Positions 1 to 10,114 of a stretch of DNA of 64,000 nt are shown piece after piece. Under the pieces are notes generated by a model, which worked only from the letters and a program-made list of their open reading frames with translations, was not told the DNA's origin and did no database searches. Source of the stretch: Basidiobolus meristosporus CBS 931.73 (Eukaryota > Basidiobolomycota > Basidiobolomycetes > Basidiobolales > Basidiobolaceae); assembly GCA_002104905.1 (NCBI GenBank), contig MCFE01000425.1, positions 1 to 64,000 of the forward strand. Reading direction: 5' to 3'. How positions within the stretch are numbered: position 1 is the first letter of the stretch; every line of letters starts with the position of its first letter. Both the position numbers and the translations under genes were made by a program.

Positions 1-1
1 C

Positions 2-700
2 AAGTATGTTGCCACTATTGCACAAGAACTATTCAAGCTCTTCTGCCTTTTTGGAATCCCTAAGGTCATTCAATTGGATAATGGAACAGAATTTGTGAAT
101 CACGTGATCAAAGCCCTTTGCCAGAATAGCGCCATTGATCACTGTCTGATCACTCCATATCATCCCAAAGCTAATGGACTGGCTGAAAGACATGTTCAGA
201 CCTCAGTGAACATCATCAGGAAATCTATCAAAGGTATCAAGAAGAATTGGGACAAGTATATTCCAACTGTACAGTATGCTATCAACACCAAAATTGCCGC
301 TCTACATGGATCAACACCATTTTCCTTGATGTTTGGAAGAAGATACAACCATTTTGGAGACTACCAGAATACAGAGTTAGCAAGCTTGAATACAGATAAG
401 CTAAAGAACCGGCTTGAGTACCTTACCAACATTGTCTACCCTGCTATCAGTACCAGAAGTAAGGCCTCTCAGCAAAAGATGACTTCAACGTACGCCTCAA
501 GACACAGGAACAGCAGCTTCCCAGATGGGTCATATGTCATTACACTAGATCCAATCCGGCAATCTAAGCTTGGCCCCAAGTATGAAGGACCATTCAAGGT
601 TGTCAGACGCACTACTGGAGGATCTTATGTACTTCAGGATAACACTGGAGCACTGTTACCCAAAAACTTTCCACCTTCTTCACTCAAACTTATTTCTTAA
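2..700 (+). CDS. Ty3/gypsy integrase, C-terminal part (element truncated by window edge)
   Basis: This is the end of a retrotransposon pol polyprotein. The frame is open from base 2. The second catalytic Asp of the DDE core lies in DNGTEF (from base 77), and the catalytic Glu follows in HPKANGLAERH. A GPY/F-like module (KLGPKYEGPFKVV) sits near the end, as in Ty3/gypsy integrases. The first catalytic Asp, reverse transcriptase and gag lie outside the window. The frame ends at a TAA (698-700), and a chromodomain continues in the same frame directly after it. Family assignment is firm; whether this copy was recently active is unknown. The stop before the chromodomain is odd, because chromoviral integrases normally carry the domain as a fused C-terminus. 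Confidence 0.9.
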   Translation, partial: KYVATIAQELFKLFCLFGIPKVIQLDNGTEFVNHVIKALCQNSAIDHCLITPYHPKANGLAERHVQTSVNIIRKSIKGIKKNWDKYIPTVQYAINTKIAALHGSTPFSLMFGRRYNHFGDYQNTELASLNTDKLKNRLEYLTNIVYPAISTRSKASQQKMTSTYASRHRNSSFPDGSYVITLDPIRQSKLGPKYEGPFKVVRRTTGGSYVLQDNTGALLPKNFPPSSLKLIS

Positions 701-919
701 GACCCAGTAACTTTGGAATCCTATGAAGTTGAAGCTATTGTGGACCATTATGGAGAAGGACCAAATTGCCTTTATTTAGTCAAGTGGAAAGGCTATGATG
801 CCAAACACAACACCTGGGAACCTTACACCAACTTTGATGATGTTGCCATTATTGATCAGTATTGGAGCCGCAGAGGAACCCAGAAGGTATCAAAAAACTC
901 CTCTTCCGGAAGGAAGTGA
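701..919 (+). pseudogene. Chromodomain of the same chromovirus integrase, separated by an in-frame stop
   Basis: The frame of the upstream integrase resumes after one stop codon and reads a typical chromodomain: YEVEAIVDH, then YLVKWKGY, NTWEP and a final aromatic YW, about 55 residues. Chromodomains at the end of chromoviral integrases bind histone marks and steer integration into heterochromatin. There is a possible ATG-free restart only, so the domain would be made only by stop readthrough or not at all. It ends at TGA 917-919, immediately before the probable 3' LTR. Domain identity is clear; its expression is not. Confidence 0.8.
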
Positions 920-1616
920 TGTTGTGCATCAACATTTAAAACTTAGCCAATTTTACTCCGTTTGAAAATCTAGTACCCTAACTGATTTTCCCTTACCCAA
1001 ACATAACAAATCCCAGTTACAGTTTATTTTATCCCACCTCAGAATCTATTTTTAGCTATCACACCGGATCTATTTTCAAATGGTCATTATGTTATCAACC
1101 TATCTGCCAAGCCTTCCCAGGTGATTAGTCATCTGAGATCTATCCAACCACTGTGCAGTTGCCAAGACGTCAGTTGATTGATGATGTAATTTTCATTTAT
1201 CTTATGCACCTATGAACACCCAAATTGATTTCAATCAATCCAGTCCCTTGGCGCTTACTAATTCAACTTGATCAGAAGAGTATAAATAGTGTTTACTGAA
1301 CCTTTTGGTTTAGTGTGTGTCTCAATAAAATTAAGATTCTGTCTCAGCAAAAATAAGAATCCAACAATTCAGTTCTAGTTTCTATCCAAGCCTAGTATAT
1401 CTAGCACTCCAAAGAACACCAAGCCTAGCCTGCCTAGCAAACAAATATCATTGTCTTTATAGCCAACCCAGCTATATCCAAGACCAATATTAGATCAGAA
1501 TCTTTCTGCTAATATTTCCGCCACTCTCTGACAATTCTAAGATTCTGCACTTAAATGTCCCTTTGGTTCAGTTAAACCATTCAAGAGTTTTATCACACTT
1601 TCTCTTGGATACAACA
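920..1616 (+). repeat. Probable 3' LTR of the chromovirus
   Basis: This starts directly after the chromodomain stop with TGTTGTGCATCAAC and may end at ATACAACA (1616), giving a short TGTTGT/ACAACA inverted repeat. It holds a TATA-like GTATAAATAG near 1280 and CAATAAAATT near 1323, the expected promoter and polyadenylation layout of an LTR. No second copy is present in the window to fix the borders, so the 3' end is a guess. Confidence 0.5.
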
Positions 1617-2746
1617 AGGATCTCTCAGATATTGTAGAATGTATTGGAGTAGATTATATATAGCAGAAGTCTTGATGTCTGCTGTCTATGAAGCTGATAG
1701 AGGAAGAAGCAAGGATAAACCAGACAGTGGTTTCAGAGTCCATAAAAAGTTGAGAAGAGCAGTTGGCCTTGCAAACCAAGCTTAAGGTTGGAGATGACTA
1801 TCAGGTGAATAAGGATAATCAGAGCCCTTGTTAAGGAGAATCTCACTTCTGGCATAGTGCCAATCACTACTCTTCAAGTATATTCCAATAAGACAAAAGC
1901 AGCTGTATCAATCTAAATCAGTAGAAGTACCCTCAAAGTAGCTACCATACAACCAACAGTACTCTCTGATACCAAACTGGGTAAATCAAGAAGCAAATGG
2001 ACTTTTAATCTACTGTAAATTAAGTAATAAATCCAAAAATGTTATTGCTAATTAAGACCAACATGACCATTGTAGATCATTTTTGTGGATTTGAATCACT
2101 AAACAGACATGGTTCAAGTGGGAGCAGGTCATCCCAGCTCAGAGTCAAGCAAAAAATATTTTTTTGGCCATGTTGTATGTGCCACAGTGCCAGGATATGA
2201 GGATAATCTGGATCAGACGTAAATGACAAAACCATGTGGCCCAATAAAGGTCATATATTTTACCTCATATAGAGTCTATGTGATGGAAGTAACTGTCCCT
2301 AGCCTAATATGGGCATACAGCAATGTTGTCTAAATGGCTGTTGCTCAGAAATAAGGAAACTCCAGATCTGCTGTAAATGACAAAACCTTAACTTGACCAA
2401 AAGTGAGTCAATCATGCTCAAATAGGAAGCATTGGATAGTTCAGAGGCTATAAATCATTATACAATCTGACAATTAGACTCTGCATGGTATATAAGCCTG
2501 TGTAAGGGACCAAAGATGATGATTAGTATTTTGATCAGATTGCTCTGATTTTTAGGCATACAAATAAGTAGATATGTTTGTTGAATTACAATTTAGCTCT
2601 TCAGTCAAGTTGAATACAAATGCATATACTGTTGGATAGTATATTAGTCCAGTATGCAACATACTTTGATTTTTTTATGGTAATTACAGACTGTACACTC
2701 TCAATATGAATTTATTGCTTATGATTATTTTACTGAGAGGGAGTGC
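1617..2746. other. AT-rich stretch with no recognisable gene
   Basis: No frame longer than about 60 codons and no recognisable motif. At the right end (about 2734-2745) lies a purine-rich tract GAGAGGGAGTG, a typical polypurine tract directly before a copia 3' LTR. The preceding sequence is therefore probably the decayed 3' internal end of that copia element. Confidence 0.5.
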
Positions 2747-3092
2747 TGTAATTATTGAGTTGTCACCTATACATTCATGTTAACTTAGTCACATAGATCT
2801 TATTCTTTGATTAGCATTCTGTCCTGACCAAATTTCTTGTTGGGATTTACTTGGAATATTTTCACCAAATTACCAGGTAGCCAGATCTTAATCTTCCCCA
2901 AAGCTGTCCAAAAGTCCCCAAACTTTGCACACATATTCTTGGGGCCTTTCTTAACACAATATACACATTTGTTTGCTCTACTTTACCAAAAGTACAAATG
3001 CCATACTTTTGATCAAAAAATCTACAAGTGAATAGCAAGTAAATCCTCTAGTTTGCCACATCACTTCCAGTACTCCTCAGAATTTTGCAACA
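2747..3092 (+). repeat. Copia-type LTR (about 346 bp) preceded by a polypurine tract
   Basis: This LTR matches the one at 22279-22610 over most of its length: the shared stretch around TTGGGATTTACTTGGAATATT, the CAAACTTTGCACACAT block and the ending CACTTCCA...GCAACA. It begins TGTAATTA after the purine tract GAGAGGGAGTG and ends GCAACA. Decayed but clearly the same family and orientation. Confidence 0.7.
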
Positions 3093-3104
3093 AAACTATC
3101 ACCC

Positions 3105-3540
3105 TGAGCCACTCCAAGTATATTCAAGATATACTTAAGAAGTACCAAACAGAAGACTGTAAAACAGCAGCTACCTAAATGGAGTCAAACCTCCACTTGG
3201 TTAAAACTCAGCCAAAACAAGAGTGCTTGGTGCCATCTAAAAAACCAAAATTTGCTTATCAATCTATGGTCAGCAGTTTATGTATATCATGCTAGGAGCA
3301 TGTCCAGAAATTGCATATTCAGTGGCAGCTGTCAACCAGCGTACTCAGAACTATGGAACCAATCATATTGCAGCAGTTAGGTAGATTTTTAGATACTTCA
3401 AAGGAACTGTTGCTATTTGAAAAGTACACCTATAAGGATTCAGAACACAACCTTTTGGGATACTCTGGATCTGATTGGGACAAAATTCAGAAGACATAAG
3501 ATCCACCATGCAAGTAGAGTATATGAAATATCATCTAGTT
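3105..3540 (+). pseudogene. Copia reverse transcriptase/RNase H remnant
   Basis: Broken frames read the C-terminal end of a Ty1/copia polyprotein. A YSKYIQDILKKYQ-like stretch comes first, then a degenerate version of the conserved lead-in to the 'YLKGT' region, then YTYKDSEHNLLGYSGSDWD, matching the RNase H region (GYSDSDWGGD in live elements). It lies directly after an LTR, so the interior of that element has been deleted or two elements are fused. Non-functional. Confidence 0.7.
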
Positions 3541-4729
3541 TAATTTAGGGCTGCCACCTCTCTCAAATTTAGTCATGAATAGTAAGATCTGTGCAACTTT
3601 AGTTCATGACAATAGCAACCAATACATGGAGTTCAACACAAGCACCTCCATCCTCTCATGAGAAACCAGCACCATCACCATGGAATCACAAGTGGCATTC
3701 ATGTAGCTGGCTAAATCACAAGACTCTTTCCATTAAGAGCAATGTCTGTCAAATCACAAATTTGATGGAGCGCAGTCAGGAGAGGTGAGTTAGGAGAAAA
3801 AGGAGCCGATCTACACTAGACCAAGCAGCATCCTATTGCCTGCTAGATCGTCAGTTGATGATTGAACCGTGCTGTCCCAAAAACACAAGAATTCCTGAAT
3901 CATGTTTGCACTGCCCAATGGCAGGTCTGGAACTTGGAAGCACGACAAATCAAAACATAGCATACAACCACTCTCCAGGAGAATGAGTATAAAACCATCT
4001 CCAATGGAGGGCATAGTGACCGTTGGTACAGCGAATCTCCTCTCTTGACTATTCTGCTTTCCGATGAAGAGTGTCTTTTCATGGATAAATGGGCAGGTAT
4101 TTGGAAAAAGCAGCAGCAAGCCGATAGACAATTGTTTGTCGGATGATTGGGTCATATTGCCCAGTAGCACTCTTCTCCGGACCTCACCCAAGTCAGGCCC
4201 GGCCAAGCTCTGGACTGGCAAAGTGCTTTTCTCTCCGCCAAGTCAGCATCGCTTCGGCCGAGATATTATTCGATCCTACATGCCAGCAATAACTGACCGA
4301 GACAGCATGATCAGGAAGCTCCAGCATCGGGATAGCTCGCTAAGACTCCATCGGTGCTCACAAAGTGGCGGCTCTTCCCCGTGGAAGTAATTCTGCCAGT
4401 CCTCACACAATAAAGCAGGTAGTCTGCAATTCTCGGGGACCCCTAACTGACGGTTCCCATCGATGTATAACGCATTCTACGGCCTAGAATCAGCCTGATC
4501 TCAAGCAACTGGATGCAGTCAATCGAGAGTTGCACAGTGCCTGCAGTCACTAATAAACCGAGAACAATTGCTGAACATAAGGGAATTTCGGGAATTCGTG
4601 TTGGTGCATGCACCAAGCTCCATTGTTTCTCAGATCAGCCAAAATATAAGACACCGGCGAGAGGTGGTTAGAATACATTTCCTCAATCCCCCAATCTTAG
4701 AATTCCCCAGAGTAGCTACGCCACTTGAA
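3541..4729. other. Transition into the GC-richer gene island; no confident gene
   Basis: Composition changes visibly near 3.8 kb, from AT-rich transposon debris to mixed, more GC-rich DNA. Open stretches exist on both strands (3811-4221 minus, 4064-4390 plus). A spliceable-looking + strand frame around 3965-4140 contains SDEECLFMDKW, which looks coding but which I cannot assign. It may be a remnant of a lost gene or upstream sequence of the kinase. The kinase promoter should lie in the last few hundred bases. Confidence 0.35.
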
Positions 4730-6553
4730 ATGGTTTCCAAACGGATTGCTTTATCACTGAAGAGTGCTAGTCGTGGAATTCTAAGGACCCCGTTGGGTGA
4801 GTTTTCAGTGATCAAATCCCTCGGCGAAGGAAGCTATGGCAAAGTGAAGTTGGTGATGAGTCTGGCCACTGGAGAGAAAGTAGGTGTTCAATGCTAGATG
4901 AGAGCCACATGGTCTTTGCTAACGGGCCTCCAGTACGCCGTAAAGATCATCCAGAGGCAGATCCGTCGTGGCGCGGCGTACGACGTGAAGAGAACAAAGT
5001 CCATGGAGAAGCGTGTGGTACGCGAAGCTAACATGGCTCGTCTGCTCACCCATCCGAACATTGTGGCCTTAAAGAACTTCCGGGTAACCGAAACCCACTA
5101 CTACTTGTTCTACGAGTACGTGGACGGTTGCCAGCTGGCAGAGAAGATTGGCAAACGGGGGATCTCCGAAGAGAAAGTCAAACAGTATTTTCATCAGATA
5201 GTGGCAGCATTGAGTAAGCAAACTACACGCGCATCACATGGGATACTCACTAATCGATATCAGGCTACTGCCACAGCTACAACATCACCCATCGCGACAT
5301 CAAGATTGAGGTAACCCCACTCAGTCATCATATCTGCCCCAGTGGCTTATCACCACTCCACTGTAGAATATCCTTGTTGACAAAAGAGACAATATCAAAC
5401 TGATCGACTTCGGACTAGCCAACTTTTACAATCGAAACGCCGTTCTTAAGACCGCGTGTGGATCACTTCCCTACACTGCGCCCGAGATTTTACGTGGAGA
5501 GCCGTATGTTGGTAGGAGCCTGGTCACCCATTCCCCTGCTCAGGCTGCATCTAATCATTGTTCAGGGCCAGAAGTAGACATCTGGTCTCTTGGTAATTCA
5601 GATACATGCATGTTGCTTTTCATTCCGGAAGGTTAACCCAGGCGCCATAGGTGTGGTTCTCTTTGTGATGGTCTCTGGATATCTACCCTTCGGCGACCCT
5701 TCCAAGCCGAAAAATCTGGAGCGTGTTATGACCGGTAAAGTAAAATACCCGAGTAACATATCCTTTGGTAAGGACAAGAAAGCAGTTCCACCTCAGCGCT
5801 ATGACTGATATGAGTTACCCAGAATGTAAAACCCTGGTTGCCCGTTGCTTGGACCCCAACCGTAAGCGCCGTATCACCATCGCCGATGTATACAAACATA
5901 TATTCCTTAACAGCGTATCGCTTACCTCGATACCATTTCTAAACCCCTTGGAAAAAATCTCTTTACCCCGCGAGATTGATCCACAAGTCCTGATAGAGAT
6001 GAGTGCCTGTCTGTACCAAACGGAGACGCAGATACAGCTCTCTTTAGAAAATGAATACGAGTTGGGCGAAGAAGACAGCACTTTTCCGGAGCGGGTATTG
6101 GTCAAAAGAAGTCCGGTCACTTCTTTGTATGAGCTAATTTCACGAAGTCTGGAGTTGCTAGACTCTGAGGAGAGTGATGACGATGATAGCACTGTGGGGC
6201 TTCAAACCAAGCATATCAACGAGGCCAGCCTCCTCATCTACTTGAATCATTGTGTTGTCACCTTTTCTAACGAGAAGGCTTCTTTACTGCTAACGAAAAT
6301 GATCCAGTTCCTCGATCAGCATCAGTTTGCCTACATAATAGACGCCAAGTCGAAGTTGATTTGTCAGCATTCTCCTTCCTTGACGGAAGCCCACTGGAAT
6401 GTGGTGGAGAAGAAAACCTTCTCCGCCAAGATCAAGATCTCCGAAATCCCCCGGACTAGCAAAACCGCAGTACTGGTCAAAAGACTCTCTGGTGATAAGA
6501 AGCAGTTCCGGTTGTTTCGTGGATTTATAAAAAACGTCCTGAAGCAAATGTAG
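4730..6553 (+). CDS. Ser/Thr protein kinase, Kin1/MARK/PAR-1-like, with C-terminal KA1 domain
   Basis: Predicted exons are 4730-4879, 4934-5213, 5264-5310, 5367-5511, 5566-5592, 5642-5767 and 5823-6553, giving 501 residues. ATG 4730 is the first in-frame ATG. The kinase domain begins almost at the N-terminus: glycine loop GEGSYGKV, catalytic Lys in YAVKII (about K54), HRD at 153-155 followed by IKIEN, DFG at 173-175, activation segment [10 protein letters not shown], then [10 protein letters not shown]. The last ~75 residues ([21 protein letters not shown]) resemble a kinase-associated KA1 domain, which binds acidic membrane phospholipids in Kin1/MARK kinases. An acidic Ser/Asp-rich linker lies between. 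Kin1 relatives act in cell polarity, wall integrity and secretion. The protein is short for fungal Kin1 (usually 800-1000 residues), mainly from a missing N-terminal extension and short linker. A generic CAMK-group kinase is the alternative. Confidence 0.85.
5566..5592 (+). other. 27-nt microexon of the kinase gene
   Basis: Flanked by CAG/GG on the left and TG/GTAATT on the right, this exon encodes only PEVDIWSL plus split glycine codons at both ends. It is required to keep the conserved [10 protein letters not shown] motif after the APE sequence, so the microexon is well supported by homology although very small. Confidence 0.75.
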
Positions 6554-7859
6554 AAGGTAAATCCCACTGGTGCCTTCGTTTCCATCTTCAGCTGTTCACT
6601 TTTATTTAGTTCCATTGATAATACCTGCAGGTGTGTTGATACCAAAAGTTAGTGAAATTTTGGTTCGGAATTAGCAGTCCCTCTAGATATTGAAATAGAT
6701 TCAGCGAAACCGCCAAACTGGTTAATAAACATCACGAAAATCAGCTCTCCCTGGTGTTGACTACTTGATTGAAAGCAACCCATCCGCCGCCCCTGCATTG
6801 TGGTCTTTCCCTGCCATCCAATTCACAAGGTACATCTTTCGTAGGCACCAAGCTTGGACTTTTTTCCACAGGTGTCTGGAAATGCCGTTTTTATCCCATC
6901 ACTCTACGTGTGCTGAGGTGTGGTCGTCCCATCGTCCTCGCTATTCTCTGTATCAACACCATGGCAACTGTAAGCGGTAGCGCACAGATCCTCGTGATAC
7001 CTGGCTGTTGAAAACCAGAAATACTGGCATTAGCCTGACGCGGTGAGAAATTGGCAGTCAGATGATGCACGACGTGACTACACGTATAGATATTTATATG
7101 CATAAATTGCATGAACACAAACTCCGTGCTGCTTTCCTGCGCCTGAATATCATAGCTTGGTCACAGAATTCCCTTCATGAAATAAGCTACTCATCATCTG
7201 ACAATCACTACAACTTGCAATCCACGTTGAAGGTTAACAATTCATGATGGTCACGTGGATACTATGGTTATTTGCTGTCCTTTTTTTCCAGCCGGGGGGA
7301 TAATTTTATTAGGAGAGGCACGAACATCATCACATTATCAAGCTTGATTTCAGTTGGTCTATAGCGCATCGTTAGCGGTAAAGTAAAACTTTTGGTAACC
7401 CTCTGTAGCTGGGGAGATGATGGAGATCTTTGGTAACCGCAAGATTCACCTTGTCTCCTAATGGGGCACTGAAGTCGTCGAAGCGCGATTGTAGGAAGGT
7501 TTATCGGTTCTCGTCAGCTCTTGGCGAGCTATAGATGTAACCACGCTTTTGAACTTCCTTCGACAAGTGAGAGGTTGAACAAGACGAACTTAGGCGTGAC
7601 TGATCCTCACTTATGCTACCACATGTTCCCTTGGTTTCCCTTTTATTGATCATATTTCTTTATCCTTTAGATGAGGCAGACCGAAGGTTTACAATTGAAA
7701 CGAATAAATGAATTTAGTGTTTATCAGCCCGCTTTTTGCCAGGGTGCCTTCTTATTTATCTACAGAGTGATTGAATAATCTCGGCGAAGGATTACTAGGC
7801 AATTGTTCTCAGCCAATAGAAATAGTAAACGACAGGACTCCAAAATACGCTGCAATGAG
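6554..7859. other. Intergenic, no gene recognised
   Basis: Several short frames on both strands, none with a recognisable motif or a good splice model. A minus-strand stretch near 7380-7590 reads short coding-like pieces (FDDFSAPLGDKVN, KEVQKRGYIYSSP) broken by stops. It may be debris of a decayed gene like the acyl-CoA synthetase next to it. The kinase 3' end and terminator should lie in the first 150 bases, but I see no clear signal. Confidence 0.4.
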
Positions 7860-8520
7860 TCTAGCTTACTCGAACCTCGGTGTCAACAGGTTGTCTTCCG
7901 TGAAGATGGATTTTCTTGACCTGCTCATAACCCGGAAGATTGTACTCACCGCCAATACGAGGCAGATCCCGGGGTCCTTTGACACGGTGAGGCTAGCATT
8001 ATTGTCTTTGACCCAGTTGGCCAACGGCTCAACCTCTGCGACCATAACGGCAACCAGTTAACTCTACAATGGGTCACCACAAACAAAATATGCTACGTGA
8101 AGACACTGTTTTCGTAAAGCGACTCGATCTTGCCGGGTGTAACATATAGTTTGGGGAATGCCAGAGTTGAAGGAGGAAACAACCGATATGATAGGATGTG
8201 AGTCAACATAGCACCCTTGGACAAGGCTCTTGAAGCTGCTCAGTCCAAGAGACTTGAACCAGTTTACCACCGAGTTGAGCATCGAAGAGGAGTGTGTAGG
8301 GTTGTGTAAAGAGCACGAAGTGCAACCCATCCCCCTGTTCAATGTAGGGCAGCTAGGAATCGCGCCCAGGATGATGCAGGGGTGCCAACCGAAGCCACAA
8401 TAGCGGTCAATGCAGTCTGGTTGATCGTGAAATTGATGGCTTCAGAGTTCAGCACATCATACAGTGGAGCGCAGACCAGGCTGCAATTTTTGAAGAAAAT
8501 GGGCCTGTCGCAGGTTGATT
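7860..8520 (-). pseudogene. Decayed long-chain acyl-CoA synthetase (fatty-acid CoA ligase), internally deleted
   Basis: Reading the minus strand across three frames gives pieces in the order of a long-chain acyl-CoA synthetase. About 8515-8390 reads APLYDVLNSEAINFTINQT, the conserved VPLYDTLGPEA region. About 8205-8170 reads SKGAMLTH, from the AMP-binding motif TSGTTGNPKGAMLTH with the Gly/Thr-rich part lost. About 8160-8098 reads YVTPGKIESLYENS, equivalent to the family's EYVAPEKIE region. Near 8056-8000 is VAVMVAEVEPLANWVKDN, then GYEQVKKIHLH and NLLTPRFE near the C-terminus. Reading-frame changes, missing catalytic segments and a length far below the usual ~650-700 residues show a pseudogene with a large internal deletion. 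The live family activates fatty acids with CoA and ATP on ER, peroxisome or plasma membranes. Confidence 0.7.
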
Positions 8521-8879
8521 TCTATATTGGGGAATCCTCCATAATTGAGGTTAACGCAACGGGTAAACCAGATGGGACGTTTGGACCCGGCATATTTAAA
8601 CAAGAAGCAGACCAATCTGCACAAACAATGGAAGATGGACAAGCCTCATGCATCGAACCCTAAGCTCGCCCCACATGATCGAAAACCGAAGATCTGGAGG
8701 TCTGGGGTCAACCAAGATCCGCACCAGCGAGTCCCCCTTTTTCGGGGATCTCTCGCCCATGCAAAAATTGGGTTGCCCCAAAGTTCCGTGATTCTTACTG
8801 ACGCCCAACGGATAACAATTTTGTTTGTCTGGCCTGTATCTCGCCTTAACTCCCGCTTGTTCTATCGACTTTCCATATC
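8521..8879. other. Region upstream of the ATP synthase d gene
   Basis: No gene in the forward direction. It holds the promoter of the downstream gene and possibly further N-terminal debris of the acyl-CoA synthetase pseudogene on the minus strand. A pyrimidine-rich CTTGTTCTATCGACTTTCC lies directly before the start codon, a common feature of strongly expressed fungal genes. Confidence 0.4.
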
Positions 8880-9463
8880 ATGTCTGCCCGCGCCGCCGTT
8901 ACCCACATTGACTGGAGCAAGCTCGCTAGCTTGGGTCTCAAGAAGGACACCCAAGCTGCCCTTACTTCTTTCCGCAAGCGTTACGACGAACTCAAGCGTA
9001 ATGTTGATGCTTTGAAGGAGCAGAAGACCGATATTGATTTTGCCCATTACCGCTCTGTCCTTAAGAACAAGAGCGTTGTTGAGCAAGCTGAGAAGGCTTT
9101 CACTGGCTTCTCCCCAGTCAAGTACAACTTGGCTGCCCAACTTAAGGTTATCGACGCTTTCGAAGTCAAGGCTGTGCGTATCTTCATGACTTTCCCAGGT
9201 TTACTAGTTGCAAACTCTAACAGCCCTTGTTTTCACAGGTCGAGAAAGCCAAGAGCACTGCTGCCCAACTCGATGCCGAGGTTGCTGATCTGAAGGAAAC
9301 CCTTTCCAACATCGAAACCGCCAGACCTATTGAGGACCTTACTGTTGATGATGTTATCAAGGCTAAGCCAGAAATCCCTGCCGTTGTCGAGGACATGATC
9401 AAGAAGGGCAACTGGACCGTTCCTGGCTACAACGAGAAGTTCGGAAACCTGTCTGTCTTGTAA
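8880..9463 (+). CDS. ATP7: Mitochondrial ATP synthase subunit d (peripheral stalk)
   Basis: Two exons, 8880-9173 and 9239-9463, join to 172 residues, close to the ~174 residues of yeast Atp7. The N-terminus (IDWSKLASLGL, then FRKRYDELKR) and the central YRSVLKNKSVVEQAEKAF followed by a FSPVKYN segment match the family. The C-terminus is a charged helix ending in a GYNEKF-type tail. Subunit d is part of the stator that holds F1 static against the rotating c-ring in the mitochondrial inner membrane. The first residues lack a classical cleavable presequence, as in yeast. The 65-bp intron uses GTGCGT...CACAG with a CTAAC branch-like site. Codon choice is strongly biased toward C- and G-ending codons, consistent with high expression. 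Confidence 0.9.
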
Positions 9464-10114
9464 ACAGCCACAGGGTTTCTTTGTTCCTGGATTCTTCTCT
9501 CGCTCAGCATTTTGGCATAACAAACCACACCTTCACTTTCGACTTCTTTGCAAGTTCGAAATCCATTTCTACAATGTTTAACCAAGATAACGTAATAAAC
9601 TATCAACAACATTTGTCCGTTTATTGTAAGGGAATCCCCATGTTCCAGGTAGACAAAGGTTGGTTTGAGCACAGATACGTGTTGCGTATATTGGGAATGC
9701 TGCCAACACTCCCCAAGGGGCTTTCGAGACTGCTCTGCCCTGTATTTCCATCCAAGAATGGGCCGACACCCAGCCACTTGACAACAGCCCCTCCGTAGGA
9801 GCTAAATGAGAAAAGTGCCGACAGTTGATCTTTATCAGCCAATGCAGATCTCAACGGGAGACGTCCCCTGAGGTATCGGCCGATGTCGGGGCCCTCTCCA
9901 GCTCGAGTGTAAGGGGAAAGCCCCGGATGAATGTGCTTGGTAGCTCCTCGGTAAGAAAGAAACCCAAGGCAAACTGAATAGGATCGTTTATTTGGGAAAA
10001 TACGTAGGGAATGAATCACATATGTTACAAAAACCCTTTCAACTTCTGGCAACAGTGTCAAGAAGCATCTGGGCTATACTCGAGCTCTGGGCCTTGACTT
10101 GGTCGAAATGGTGC
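9464..10114. other. Convergent intergenic spacer, no gene
   Basis: This lies between two genes whose 3' ends face each other. The frames here are shadows without motifs. AATAAACTATC at 9595-9605 is a plausible polyadenylation signal for the ATP synthase gene. Confidence 0.5.

Noticed and set aside
3811-4221. Minus-strand frame of 136 codons upstream of the kinase
   Set aside because: No ATG at its start (TTG), no motif, and an equally open frame on the other strand; left as unassigned.
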